The position numbers and the translations under genes were made by a program. A DNA stretch of 64,000 nt from Elmis aenea (Eukaryota > Arthropoda > Insecta > Coleoptera > Elmidae): positions 26,185,674 through 26,249,673 of the forward strand of contig OX393579.1 in NCBI GenBank assembly GCA_947652605.1, written 5' to 3'. The notes beneath the pieces are model-generated. The model did no database searches, was not told the origin of the DNA, and worked only from the letters and a program-made list of their open reading frames with translations. Below, piece by piece: positions 1 to 15,000 of this stretch (position 1 is the stretch's first letter; the number at the start of each line of letters is the position of its first letter).

Positions 1-3000
1 AAAGTTTGTGTAAAGGTGCTAGAAGCGCCATAAACTTCAAAACAGAGATTAGTAATAAACTATCATCTTCATTTGCTGGTGGTGCCTTTACATATTTTGA
101 AAAACTTATCTGCCACGGTAGCTTCAGCACGTTACTTTGATTCAGTTCTGCGTAACTCAACTGAAGACGATACAAATTTATGTATCTGAAAAAAAATTAA
201 CTAACAAAAACTATTTTCAACCTTAATACAACCAACCACTCCACTACTGATGACGCAACTCAAAAATATCCTTCTACCAGAACCTACTGAATTAAAACTG
301 AACGAGTTTGACAGAGATAAATGAAGCATGGTTCAATTGTAGCCATTCAACTAAACTTTCTTACATTGTTTAAAAATAATTAAAATATAACCATTATTTT
401 GTACTTGCAAAATATACTACAGTTAATTGGACATTGGTTTTGACTTTGGATAGTTGTAAGTCTATAGCAGTGATGTCCAACTGGTAGCTCGCGGGCTCCT
501 GGTAGCCCGTGAAGCTATCTTAAGGCGCCTGCGAAGTTGCACTTATTACACATTTAAACACCTTTAAATATTAAACATTTCCCTTCAATAAAAAAGATGA
601 CAGAAGCAAACAACAATACTTATCAACCACAAAGATATGTACATTGATGACCTTAAATTACTAAAGATGAATTTAATGTTTTCACTATTATTATTTTTGG
701 CGATTTGACATAAGCTACGCTTATGCAAAAATTTTCGTTCGTTGACAATCCAGAATTCAGGGACCCAAACTGAACCGAAACAAAAACCGGAACGAACCGG
801 TGCTTTTTTCATGAACCGTGAACCGGAACTGAACCTTTTATATAAAAAATCACAAAACCGCAAAATCGAACTGAACCGACTAGTGTGAACAGGTTTAAAC
901 CGCTTCAACCGGTTCACATAACAGTTTGATCCAATAATTTTTTTAAATGACATTGATAATCTTTTACTTTCGTAATCTTGATTACATTTTACCAAAAATG
1001 GAAAAATTTCAGACAGTTCAATTTATAGACATGCATTATCATCATATTTTGTATTGAACCGGAACCGGAACTGAACCGTTGCCGCCGAACCGCTTACCGA
1101 ATCATTATAAACAGGAATCCGAACAGCAAAGAATATAGGTTCAGTTCCGGTTATCGGTTCGATAAATTTTAACTTTTCGGTTTACATTCCTAACCACCGG
1201 ATTTTATTTTATAATGATTCTGTAACCGGTTCGGTGGCCACGTTTCAGTTTCGGTTCGGGTTCAATGCAAAATATGAGGATAATGCATATTTATGAATTG
1301 AACTATCTGAAATTTTTCCATTTTCTGTAGAATGTAATCAAATAAAAAATTATCATGTCATTAAAAAAAAATTGGACCGTACCGTTGTGTGAACCGGTTC
1401 ACACCAGTAGTTCCGGTTCGATTTTGCGGTTTTGTGATGTTTTCAATAAAAGGTTCAGTTCCAGTTCACGGTTCATAAAAAAAGCACCGGTTTTTGTTCC
1501 AGTTCCGGTTTGATTCGGGCCCCTGATTATAAATAAAAACCGGTAGTTCGGAACGTAAACCGAAAAGATAAAATTTATCGAATCGGTAACCGGAACTGAA
1601 CCGTTATTCTTTGCGCTTCGGAGCTCTGCCAGAAATTGAAATTGTAATTTTAATAAATTACGTTCAACTCAAAGCTATTGGAAATTATGGTTTTTGACAA
1701 GCAATAGACCCTGTCATAAATCAAAATTCTATCAAATGTCCGATTAAGATAAACTGATTTTTCGCTTCTTTATACCTCTGCGAAATGGCATTTTCGCAGC
1801 TTAATTAATATCATCAAAACCAAACATATTAATAATTGTTTGAAAATAGCAATATCTCTTTACGAACCAGATTTTAAATCACTATCACAAAAAATGTAGT
1901 TGCAAGTTTCACATGAATTACAAATATATTGTAGGTAATTGTATTAATTAAGTTTTTTTTGTTCAAACAGCTACTTTTTGAGTTTTATTTTTTTGCCATG
2001 AAGGTGGAGGGGGGATGACTGTGATTAAGTAGCCCACCAAAGTTTTGAAATAGTTAAAGTAGCCCCTAGCCTCAAAAAGGTTGGACATCACTGGTCTATA
2101 GTCATAAGTAGAGCAGCACCAGATTACAAGTACATATTTTGAAGATACCTACGCAGATAAACTATTAATACACTGTGTAGCAGCTGCATGTGAAGATGCA
2201 CTTATAAGTTCATCTAAAGCTCTTTTCATACAATATTCCAGTGAAGAATTTTTAAGTGCTAATAAATCATTGTTTGTTAGACACAACATTTCGTCAAATT
2301 CTTTTGAATTAGATTCGTTGTACTTAACATCTTTCCAGTGTAATATTTCCCTGAAACCTCCAAACCACTCTGAATTCCATGTAATTTGTAAAGAGCTCAA
2401 ACACCACTTGTCACATAATAAAGACGCTGTAATAAATGTGATTAAGCAAAGTTTTCAAGTAAGTATTTTCCTATAAATACCTGCTAGTCCAGGTACAGTA
2501 TGGTGGCTTGTTCTCCAATGAGCATTACAAGTAAATGGCATATGCAAGTTGTCAATGACCAACTGTGGCATTGACAAATCTTTTCTTGTTTGGCTGCCTA
2601 GAATATAATTGCTAAAAATCAACAGACACAGTAATGTACTACCGTCTTGTTTCATACGTTCTTCTGTACTATACAAATACATTCCTGCAAAAAAGCATCA
2701 AAGATCAGCATATTTACTATATCAGATGGGTTATTCTGTAACTTTGGTTTAAATTAAAACCAGTTTTATTTTGTGCTGGTTTTAAACGAAACATCAATTA
2801 CTGTTTAAGGTTATTGGTAATTCTAGATCTTAACTGGTTACAAAATCGCACAGTGCGATTTTGTTGTAAGCTTAGAACTTTTCATCTTAAAACGAGTTTT
2901 AAGAAGTTACAAAATAACCCTGCAGGTGACAATAAAATAAGTCCTGTTCAATATTTTTAATGTTCATAGAAATAAGATTGTGAAATTCTGATGTAAGTTT

Positions 3001-6000
3001 AAATCATAAAACGCCATATGTTGCACTTTTAATGTATAAAAATTCTCATTATAAAACAAAATTGAACTTATGGAAAAAACAACGAAAATAAATAATTTAA
3101 TTATTTTTTAATGAAAACCACAATTATTTGTTGACGCTAGAAAAACATTCGATTCCTACTTTTAGGACACTTTAATTTTTTTACAGGAGCTAACTTGAGA
3201 TTACCGAAAATAAACGGAAAAAAATTGAAGAATGTTATTTGTTTTTCCCAAAGTTTTATTCATCTTTATTATTCTGTTTGTTTTTTGGAATTTTTGTACA
3301 TTATGGGGCACAAAAAATCAAACGGTGGAATTTGTATATTGATAATTTTATTATTCTATTATTGATTATTAATTAAAGAAATAAAAAAGTTGAATATCAC
3401 TAGAAGACATACAAAGAGATATCAAATACCTAATGCTGTACTATTTTGTTCCTCACATTTCATAACATAAAATACCCATTTTTATAAACTTATACAGGGT
3501 TCTCGTTTTTCAAGGGCCACTATGGGGATCTCGTAAACAGTAAGTTACGACTTCGATTAAATTAGGGCAAAGTTGTATATTCAGGTGGTAAATAATTTGA
3601 CGCAAACAGAACTTATCTAGCTTTTGTAGTATTTGAGATATAGGGGAAAAAGTAAAAAAGTGGATTTTTGATTTTTGTCGGTAACTTTTTCATTTGATGT
3701 CAAATATCATTTCTGTAATAACTTTTTCGTGGCCACTTTTTGCAAGGAATAAGAATCCCCAATTATATTTTCCATACAACGTTTCGCTTTTTTTAAACCA
3801 TCATCAGGTCAATTTTTTCTTATGGACGCTTTATCTGATTTTAAAGCCAATTTGTAGAGCATTCTATTCTGAATTCGACATTGTATAACACTTGACCCTT
3901 TTTTGAAACAATTGTTGTTAAAAATGGCAAAAACAAATATTTTATTTTGAAAAATTCCAAATCGGCATAAATAACAATAATTATTGTCTTTATTCCTTTT
4001 TTCTTGGAAGCAGGTAATTATTATTAAAGGGATTTAATTAAAGATTTAACACAAAAGGAAAATAGATAGGTATTTATTAATTATTTGAAATTATTGATGG
4101 GTAAAAAACAGCTATGCCATCGGTGCACGGTCACCCAATCAAGAACTAACTTAACATGATGGTTTAAAAAAAGCGAAACGTCGCATGGAAAATATAATTG
4201 GGAATTCTAATTTCTTGCAAAAAGTGGCCATGAAAAAGTTCTACAGAAATGAAATTTTACAACAAATTAAAAAGTTATCGACAAAACACAAAAATCCACT
4301 GTTTTACTTTTTCCCTTACATCTCAAAAATTAAAAATGCTAGATAAGTTATGTTTGCGTCAAATTATTAAGCACCTGAATATACAACTTTGCCCCAATTT
4401 AACCGAAGTCGTAACTCTTACCGTTTACGAGATCCCCATACTGGCCCTCGAAAAATGAGAACCCTGTATAAAAAATAAATAAATAAATAAAATTATACTC
4501 CTATTTAATAGTTACGGTTATCAGAAATTTTGAAAAGGCTTCATGTTTTTACCCATATAACTGACTGTGGCTCTTGTAGTATCTACGATCGCAATCGTGA
4601 GAAAATATGGAGCAAATAGAATGCTACTTATACATTTATGGTTGGGATCTTGCCCGTTGAATCGCATATAAATTTTTAGGTGCACGAAGTAAAAATTGCT
4701 TTTTATGACTCAAATCACATCCCAGAATATAAAAATACTATTCAAATAAACAAAAAAATTATCTTTAGAATACTTTTACAATACCTCTTAAGACCCAATA
4801 ATAAAGGTCTAAATTGTTGCTTAATTCTTGTCGTACAGTTGAATTATTAAGGCAAATATTTTTTAATACTGAAACGGCCGGTATTATAGAGTCAGGATAA
4901 TCTTTATAATCATTGTCTATCAATGCACTTTTCATAATGTTTACTATCAGGTTAACTCCATCATGTTGAAAAAATGTGGCATGTAGTTGATTATCTTCCA
5001 ATATTACACTAATTTGGGTTAAGGCTGATCTCCTTATAACAGGCTCAACATTGTCGGAACAAAGTAATGTTAAAACTTGCTCTAGACTACTTGCCTAAAA
5101 TTACATTATTATAATAAAATTAGATAATTTAACAATTAAATTTGATTAATACAAATGCATGAATGTATGTATACAGGGTGATTGAAGTTCGAGTTTAAGC
5201 ATGGGGATCTCGCTTATTATAATAGCTAGAGTATAGGTTTAAATTTGGCAAAGTTGCTAAATTTGGTGCCTATTAATAATCCAAAGATTTATTGAAAAGA
5301 TCTCAAACGGTATCCGAGAAAATTAGAAAAAAACGGAAAATATGATTTTCGAAAATCGTCTATAACTCCTTTGGAATATGAAATATTTCAAATCTGTAAA
5401 AACATTGCCCAAGCAACTTTTTAAGCCAAATTGGATGGCGGTCACAAATTTTTCCCAGATTTTTTGTTTTATGACAACCAACTTTATTTTTTCTTATGGG
5501 CGCAATATTTGCTATTTACGTAATCAAATGGCATTTATTTTTCTGAATCCATTGATGTATCACACATGGTATTTTACTTCTTCTTTCATTGTCAAATTTG
5601 AAAAAATGCGTTTTTAACAATAACAACTATAAATCAGGTTGGCCAGTCATTGTAGTTTATGTTGTTTCCATGACAACCATTTAACAAACTAAAAGTTTTT
5701 AAAGCCTATTACTTGTAATAACAAAGAAAAACGCGATATGATGCGAATTTTTTATACCGTTCTTTTAAATTTTGTTATATCTTGTCATATGCTTTAAACA
5801 AATTTACTCAAGTTTCTATTTAACGTAGAAAAATAGTGTTTTTTCCGGATCTGTGTGGAATAAAAATGTTTTTTTTAATTTACATCTGAAACCTTTATCA
5901 TATTATTTTCTGGGTTTGACAAAAGCCCCATATTTCCTTAAGTTTCTGTCCAACGTACAAAAGTATGTGTGCGAGGGTTGTCTTTCATCTGGATATGTTT

Positions 6001-9000
6001 CTGCATATTGTTGACTTGACAATATAGAATTCCTATTCAATGAATAAAAAATTGGCAGCATATCGCGTTTTTCTTTGTTATTAAAGTTCATTTTTACGAA
6101 GATATTAATCTGACAATTAAAAGGCTTTCAAAACTTTTAGTTTGTTAATTGGTTGTCATGGAAACAACATAAACTACAATGACCGGCCTGGCTGATTTAT
6201 AGTTGTTATTGTTAAAAACGCATTTTTTCAAATTTGACAATGAAAGAAGAAGTAAAATACCATGTGTGATACATCAATGGATTCAGAAAAATAAATGCTA
6301 TTTGATTATGTAAATAGCAAAAATTGCGCTTATAAGAAAAAATAAAGTTGGTTGTCATAAAACAAAAAATCTGGGAAAAATTTGTGACCGCCATCCAATT
6401 TGGCTTAAAAAGTTGCTTGGGCCATGTTTTTACAGATTTGAAATATTTCATATTCCAAAGGAGTTATAGACGATTTTCAAAAATCGTATTTTCTGGTTTT
6501 TCCCAACTTTCTCGGATACCGTTTGAGATATTTCCAATTTCTCTTCGGATTATTATTGAGCACAAAATTTAGCAACTTTGCCAAATTTAAACCTATACTC
6601 TAGCTATTATAATAAGCGAGATCCTTGTGTTTAAACTCGAATTTCAATTACCCTGTATATTTATTTTGGTGCAGTTTCTTTGAACTACCTCTTTATTGTT
6701 CGATAAATGTTCATGTTTGAAAAAAATATTAAAATTGAGAAAAAATTCAGCAACTTCTAAACCACGATCTAATTCATTAGAACGGACAGAATTTGTCTTC
6801 TACCCAGGAATACATCGAACCCCTGTATCTCTTTATAAATTTGTATGAGTTAATCCCCAATTAATTAAAGATGAAATATTTTAGTCTGTTACACATACTT
6901 GATAAAATCGCAGTGGCGGTTGAATTTTATTAATGTCATATATTCTTTGTAACATGCATGTTGCACTGAGGGCTCTGTCCTGCACACTATTCAAACGTGG
7001 TAGCAAATCTCTCGATTCTGGTTGAGATGCCAACATCCAACATAATCTCGATGTAGCCTCATCACGTGTTAACTGATCTTCCACAAATAAAAGACATAAA
7101 TTTCCCTTAAGTATCTAAAAAATTATTTTAAAATAAAATTACTTAAGATAGTATAGTGATTGTGCTACTACCTCAATAATGGGTAAGTTAAAAGATTGCG
7201 CCCTATCAGGATCTAACATACTTATGACGGTTCGCCCTAAAGCGAATTTTTTTGCGGCATGACATAAGAACATCGGCAAACTAGGGATTAAGGCAGACAC
7301 AATCTGATTCCAAATACCGTCAGACACTAAAATCTTGCACTTCAAAATAAGAACCAAGATATCTTCAGCAAACTTTTGTATCTACAAAAGTATACAATGT
7401 AACTTAAAATATACTTATTTAAATTTCATGTGCGATCATTAAGCTCTGCTACATGTACAGGGTGTGCCAAACAAGTGGGACATGGCAAATCATGGATTGT
7501 TTTAAAAAAATTAAAGCATCGCTGAGTAGTTTTCTAAAATGAAAACATTTTGTCTTATTTAACCCACTTTGTATCTCTTACAAAGTATAAGATAGTATAC
7601 CACCTATTTGGTGCACCCTGTATGTAGCCAAATGGAATATAAGCAGGTGTGAGTTTTGGTTGCGATATCTACGACGTAACTACCTCACATTTTATACCTG
7701 TTTATTCTGAGATGAAACTCCATGCACTGCGATTTCTATCAAAATAGCAGTTCGTACAAGGAATAATATTTGTGATCCTGGAGCACCACTTCCTGTAATA
7801 TTCAATTTAGGTCCAACAGCAGCTACTACACGTTTGTGACATAATTTATAGGTTTCTTCTTTGATTCCCATGTCACAGTGTGCCAGCAACGACAAAATTA
7901 TTTCTACAATGACAATATACCATTAACCGATGCGTATTTAAATTACACCATCCTAATAACTCACTAATTTAAATGCAACTATTTTTATTTTCACCGTTTT
8001 TGCTTGTTTTAATTTTTTATAGTCTAATATTGTCTATTTTCTAAAATAATTTATAGGTAACTTTTGAATTTTGTAGTTGTACAGGGTGGCCTATTTTCGA
8101 TGCCCATACAGGGTATCTCGGTTACTATCAGAGATAGAAAAAAACCAAGTACGTAGTTTCAATTCCTTTTTTCGAGAGGAATTCATTGCCATAAACAGGT
8201 TTTTGATATCTTTTTTAATTTTCGAAATATAGCCAAAAACCGATTTTTGGCACTTTTCAAAAATGGTAAATATCTCGCTTAAACGAAAAGATAAAGAAAA
8301 ACTTTAGAGACATTTTTGGCATAATTTTTTGTCCTTAATAAGATAGCGATGTTCAATTTTTTTTTGCTCATACGAATATTGATTTATTACACCTAACTTT
8401 CTTATTTTAAATGGCAACCATAGTTAGCTTTGACATGAATCGAAAGCTTATTTTTTGCGCTTTTCAAAAATATATAATTTTCTTATGGTTGCCATTTAAA
8501 ATAATAAGAAAGTTAGGTGTAATATATCAATATTTGTACGAGTAAAAAAAATTGAATATCGCTATCTTATTAATGACAAAAAAACATGCAAAAAATGTTT
8601 TTAAAGTTTTTCTCTATCTTTTTGTTTAAGCGAGATATTTAACATTTTTGATATCTTTTTTAATACTGGAAATATAGCCAACATGATGTTTGGCAATTTT
8701 TAAAAATGTTAAATATCTCGCTTAAACGAAAAGATAGAGAAAAACTTTGGGGAAATTTTTGGCATGGTTTTTTGTCCTTAATAAGATAGCGATGTTCATA
8801 TTTTTTTTGCTCATACGAATATTGATTTATTACACCTAACTTTCTTATTTTAAATGGCAAGCATAGTTGGCTTTGACATGAATCGAAAGCTTGTTTTTTG
8901 GGCTTTTCAAAAATATATAATTTGCTTATGGTTGCCATTTAAAACAAGAAAGGTGTAATATATCAATATTCGTATGAATAAAAAAAATAATTGAACATCG

Positions 9001-12000
9001 CTATCTTATTAATGACAAAAAATTATGCCAAAAATGTCTATAAAGTTTTTCTCTATCTTTTCGTTCAAGCGAGATATTTAACATTTTTGAAAAGTGCCAA
9101 AAAACGGTTTTTGGCTATATTTCAAAAATTAAAAAAGATCAAAAATCTGTTAACGGCAATAAATTTCTCTTTAAAAAAAAATCGAGACTACGTACTTAGT
9201 TTTTTTCTATCTCTGATAATAACCGAGATACCCTGTATGGGCATCGAAAATAGGCCACCCTGTACACTAAAACATTAATGTAAAATTTGCATGAAAATCA
9301 ATCCGTTTTTTAAATTACTGTACAGCTTGTCAAATTCTCTTTGCTATGTTAACTTGAAGAAAAAAAAAGTACTTTTAATCTTTAGCATAATAATATTGTA
9401 TTTGATATCCAGATATTTGCCTTTCTGGGTTCAAATAATTTCATTAAATTATTATCCACACTTTCCAAATATTTATAAACGCTTAACTTAATTTTGTTGC
9501 TATGCATTTGTCATAGTAACATTAAAGAAATGAATATGATGTAGAACACACTCTGACAATAGATTTCGTAGACTGGTTTTATAAGACAAGAACGACTGAC
9601 CTTATTTATGTGTTCAATGTTATTTTTAATTTTAATTTATTTCAAGAGGATAGTGCATCGCATTTATGAGTAATGACATTTAAAAGACCAACGTGTAAAA
9701 TAATGGAAAACGAACATAGAGTAAAACGGCACAAATGCTACAAAAATATATGAAATGATGCAAAAATTGTTTAAAACAAGCAATAGTTTTAAAGTGACAT
9801 AAACGATTTTTGGAAGGTAGAATGAAGCTTAAAAATGATAATCGTGCAGGCAGACAATCAACAAGTCGAACACCCGAAAGGATAAAAAAAATGCGTGATT
9901 TTGTGTAAAATGATCAGCATGCAACTGTTAGAATCATGATAAAGGCTCTCAACATCAGTCGTGAAACAATTCGATTAGTGAATAGAGGATTTAAGTAAAA
10001 CAAGGTTTTGCAAAATTTGTTCCACACAAGTTATCAGAACATCAAAAACTGATGAGAGTTTAACGTTTCAGGGAAATCGTTCGAACCTAGAAGAAATGAT
10101 CCAAACTTCCTAAAATCGATTGTAACTGTTGATGAGGCAGTTTTTGGTCACAAATCAAGTCTGCGAGTTAAATCATCCACCGTATTCGCCAAATTTAGAA
10201 CCATGAGAGGTCTTTCTATTTCCATAACTCAAAATTCCATTAAAAGGAAAGTATTTTGATGAAATTGGCAGCATTCAAACAGAATCTACAAGTACATTGG
10301 AAGCCACAAAACGAGTTGGAAAAATCATTTGAATCACTATTAGATCGACGTAAAGAGTGCATTTAATCAAAAGGAGATTATTTCGAATATAAAAATTAAA
10401 AACTGAGAGAAGTGATTTTATTTCCTTTTTACAGCACCAGTATACAAGTTTTATTGTCAGACTGTGTATGTTCCTGCAATAATTTACAATTTATTTAAAA
10501 TCAAGGGTCATATTGGCTTTTTTAAAGAATTTTATTAAAATTATGAAAAACGCTACTTTATCATGCACAAATCAAAAATGAATATTACTTTTCATAACCA
10601 ATAAAAAAGGTTTCAGTAGATAGAATACGTGTGTAAAAATTTTAATTTTCTGATTGAATGTTTTGAAGAAACATAAATTTTAAGTGGTTTCATCTCAAGG
10701 AAGTCCATTTAGTCAGTAATTAATCTGTGCACATTATTACAACACAACCACTTCGCATTAAATATGTTAGTTAAAGGATTTTCATATTGTTTTCATAGTA
10801 AAATTATTCACTTACCATCTACAATTTTTAAAATTTCTTCTTCATATGAATGCATAGGCAGTTTATTTGCACATATTTTAATAAAATTGTTTATAAAATG
10901 AGTATTTTTATGAAAATCTAAGCTTTGAACGCCTTCCCTGGCAAACTGAATAGCAGAAAGCACCGACAACGAACTTGAACTTCTGATCAATTTAATTGCT
11001 GCCATCATAGAAGAGGACACAGATTTTACTTCCTGATACTTAGTTATAGATTCTGCTTCAAATTGGCCTCCAAATTCCTTAAAAAAAATATATACAACCA
11101 TTATATCAATATCAACATGTAAAACCAGTCTTAACATCTTAATGCACCATTTTTTTTTAACTTCCCGTTAAAAAAAACATTTTTTTTACTAGCGAAAAAT
11201 TGAAGTTAATGCTTATTTCAACCTATTTATTAAAAAAAGTCACAATATACACATTAAATAAAATTTTAATTGATTGTAATATACAGAGTGTTTCACTAAT
11301 AAAAACAGGAACTATTGCTATCTTCGTAAATAATGAAAATACAGGTTAATTAAATGGGACAAACAAGCAACAGATATTGTTTTGCTTAAAAATTCCATGG
11401 CTTGCATGATATAATGAAAAAATCGTTGTTAATAAACAAAAATGCCAAAGGAAAACAATTTTTTATATTTTGTTTGTTATAAAATGGTGCTAGTCATTTT
11501 TTTAAATTTATAAATAACCGCACGAGATATTTGAAACAACTACAATGGCAGTCTTAGTAGGTGATGACTTAGATACAAAGATTATTTTTTCTCTTTACAA
11601 TGATATATTGTTTTGTTCATTTATTTACAAAAATAAGCGAAATAACTAAAAAAAATTGCAAAATGTAAGATAAAAAATTGCCATGGAAAAAACAATAACC
11701 GATTTAAATTATTTTATTTTTTCAGGTTTTCTAATTATTCCTTGAAGTATATTGATTCACAAAAAAATTTGCATTTCATGCAGTAGATGAAATGCAATTT
11801 TTTTTGCCTATACCACTGTATAGACAACAAACCATCGGATGATTTTCTTGGCTGTTGTTCTGCATAGCGATTACATTCGGTAACTAACAAATTTACTAAT
11901 TCATTGTCAAAAATATTTACGAAAGTATACAAAGCAACACTGCTACTGGATAAGATAATACCCTTTCTACTCTTGTGCCCAACGTATTCGCAATATAAAA

Positions 12001-15000
12001 AACCAGAGATATGTTTTTTATTTGTTACTGAACAAAAAAGAAATTAATATTGCCCGTAAACTATTCGGACCCAAAGTATTTGAAAAGAAGAATGAAACAT
12101 CAAACTAACGTTGCCCAAGAAGTAAATGGACTCAAAACATTTGAATTAGAACAATTGAACATGACGTACACGGAGCTGTTACATTTGAATGAACAGAAAA
12201 CAGTGCTACCCATGACGTTCATGGAGCTGTGCAATTCTACAAGTATACTATAGTGCCCGTATACGCCACGGGCCTTTATAGGGTGGTCTATTTTCGATGC
12301 CCATACAGGGTATCTCGGTTATTATCAGAGATAGAAAAAAATTAAGTATGTAGTCTTGATTTATTTTTTCGAGAGAAATTCATAGCCGTAAACAGATTTG
12401 TGATATCTTTTTTAATTTTCGAAATATAGCCAAAAACCGAGTTTTGGCAATTTTCAAAAATGTTAAATATCTCGCTTAACCTTTTAAGCTGTTATGCCGA
12501 ATATAATTGTCATCGGCCTTGGTCATGAATAGCGACTATGCCGTACATATTCGCTTTGTGTATATCTTATTGTATTTGACGAAAACGTACGATTTCTTTG
12601 CTTCGGTCATTACATATAGGATCACTTTATGACGTCGTATATTTTGTTTGTTCGAAAACGTTTACACCGCCACTTGCCGACATTTACTATGTGTTCTGTG
12701 CTTCAAAAAAGTAATAAGAAAAGAAAGTCGTTATTGGTGTGCAATTTGCAGCACGGGCCTTTACCCTGAACCTTGCTTTACAGATTTTCATACCAAAAAT
12801 TAAATTTTTGAAAACTTTGTACTGTTTTGTAATATTTTTAAAAACATGCCAAATGGATAACTATGCATTGTTGTGTGATATAATATGTTGTATATACTAT
12901 AAAAAAGTAAAATTTTAAATAATTCTTACGTTTCATGAATTTTTTATTTCATATTTTCAATACAATGAATATGACGAACGAAATTTTTCATGCAATGGAT
13001 ATGACGTAAATACTTGCGAGCGGTCTAGAGTTCGTGTCCGCTGTGCAAGGCCTCACGCTCAGAGGCCGTGTAGGCTTAAGAGGTTAAACAAAAAGATAGA
13101 AAAAAACTTTATAGACATTTTTGGCATGATTTTTTGTGCTTAATAAGATAGCGATGTTCAATTATTTTTAACTCATTTCAATACCAATATATTACACCTA
13201 ACTTTCTTGTTTTAAATGGCAACCATAAGCAAATTATATATTTTTGAAAAGCACAAAAAATAAGCTTTCAATTCATGTCAAAGCCAACTATGGTTGCCAT
13301 TTAAAATAAGAAAGTTAGGTGTAATAAATCAATATTCGTATGAGTAAAATACAATTGAACATCAGTATCTTATTAAGCACAAAAAACCATGCCAAAAATG
13401 TCTTTAAAGTTTTTTTTAATCTTTTTGTTTAAGCGAGATATTTAACATGTTTGAAAAGTGCCAAAAATCAAGTTGGCTATATTTCGAGTATTAAAAAAGA
13501 CATCAAAAATGTTAAATATCTCGGCTTAAACGAAAAGATGGAGAAAAATTTTAAAGACATCTTTGACATGGTTTTTTGTACTTAATAAGATAGCGATGTT
13601 CAATTTTGTTTTACTCATACGAATACCGATATTGGCTCTGACATTAATTTGAAAGCTTATTTTTTGCGCTTTTCAAAAATATATAATTTGCTTATGGTTG
13701 CCATTTAAAATAAGAAAGTTAGGTGTAATATATCGGTATTGATATGAGTAAAAAACAATTGAACATTGCTATCTTATTAAGGACAAAAAACCATTCCAAA
13801 AATGTTTTTTTTGTATCTTTTCGTTTAAGCGAGATATTTAACATTTTTGAAAATTGACCAAAATCGGTTTTTGGCTATATTTCGAAAATTAAAAAAGATA
13901 TCAAAAATCTGTTAACGGCAATGATATCTCTCGAAACAATAAATCGAGACTACGTACTTAGTTTTTTTCTATCTCTGATAATAACCGAGATACCCTGTAT
14001 GGGCATCGAAAATAGGCCACCCTGAACATTAAGCGATTAACATTATGTAGAAATTTAACCCTTTCCCTGCGGCACTAGTTTGAGAAGTTCGTGCCGTCAG
14101 TGCGGCGTTTTTCGGCTCTTATGGAGTTTATGGGTTACGCTCGCGTAATAATACGGCTCCAGCACATGGGACACGAAAAATAAATGTGGATTATTACGGT
14201 TCCCGCAGTGAAAGGGTTAATATAATTTTAAAAAATATTTGAATATTTCAATTTAAGATATCAGTATAGATTTTTTACAAAAATATCGATATATTGCTGA
14301 CTTCTAGTTGATACAAGGTGATCCATTTTAGATGAGATAAGAAAGATATCTTATAAAAAAAAACAATGCAAATTTGAAATTTATTCTTCACGAGGTGTTT
14401 TACTATTTTGTATGCAATTATTTGATTTATTTGTAAAGTACAGCTCAATGCACTCAACAAAAAATGTGTTAACGTATAGCAAAATCTAGTGCAGCAACGT
14501 ATATGTACAAACTAGAATTATCTTGACTAATAAATAGAAGTTAACATACCTGTACAAACTGCAAAAACGTTTCGTGGATATGAGGATACAGTCGAGCAAG
14601 TGCTGTGTCTAGTAACGTACTGGCTAACACACTTTTTAAATTTTTAGGTATAATAAAATCAGCTTTACTAATTGGTATTAGTGTTACTAAAAGATTGGCA
14701 CAAGTGGAGAGCAAATGTAAATGTATCATTCGATCAAAATGATTGTAATCGCTAGCTATTAGTTGAATCCTATAAAAAAAAAACATAATTATTAGAAATT
14801 TCTTATTTATTATTCAAAAACTACTTGATTTAGTTATTCAAGTAAAGCCTTTCGGAATTATACAGGGTGTCCCAGCCAAGACGAATTATTCAATAGCTCT
14901 GTTATTAGTAACAATTTTTGAAAAAGGTTCTAGAGTGACCAAAATTTGCTATGCCCAAAGTAGGTCACTTATGCCGAATTTACATTGGTAAAGTTTATAG

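Noticed and set aside
585..995. 136-residue minus-strand frame
   Set aside because: It lies wholly inside the hAT element and its GAACCGG array, starts at a non-essential codon and has no recognisable domain.
5378..6451. Two near-identical 79-residue open frames on opposite strands (5378-5617 plus, 6212-6451 minus)
   Set aside because: They are the two arms of the 5174-6655 foldback read in each direction; no protein family is visible.
7139..7171. Extension of rotatin exon 11 to the stop at 7139
   Set aside because: The donor GAG|GTAGTA at 7172 keeps phase with exon 12; the later GTAATT donor does not.
11749..12005. Piece first considered as a rotatin exon
   Set aside because: Rotatin exons 8 and 9 join in phase without it, and the TNRYAEQ motif points to a piggyBac transposase instead.
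12050..12253. 67-residue plus-strand frame with repeated MTYTELLHL / MTFMELCN
   Set aside because: Short, no family recognised, starts at a non-decisive codon, and sits between transposon remnants; not supportable as a gene.
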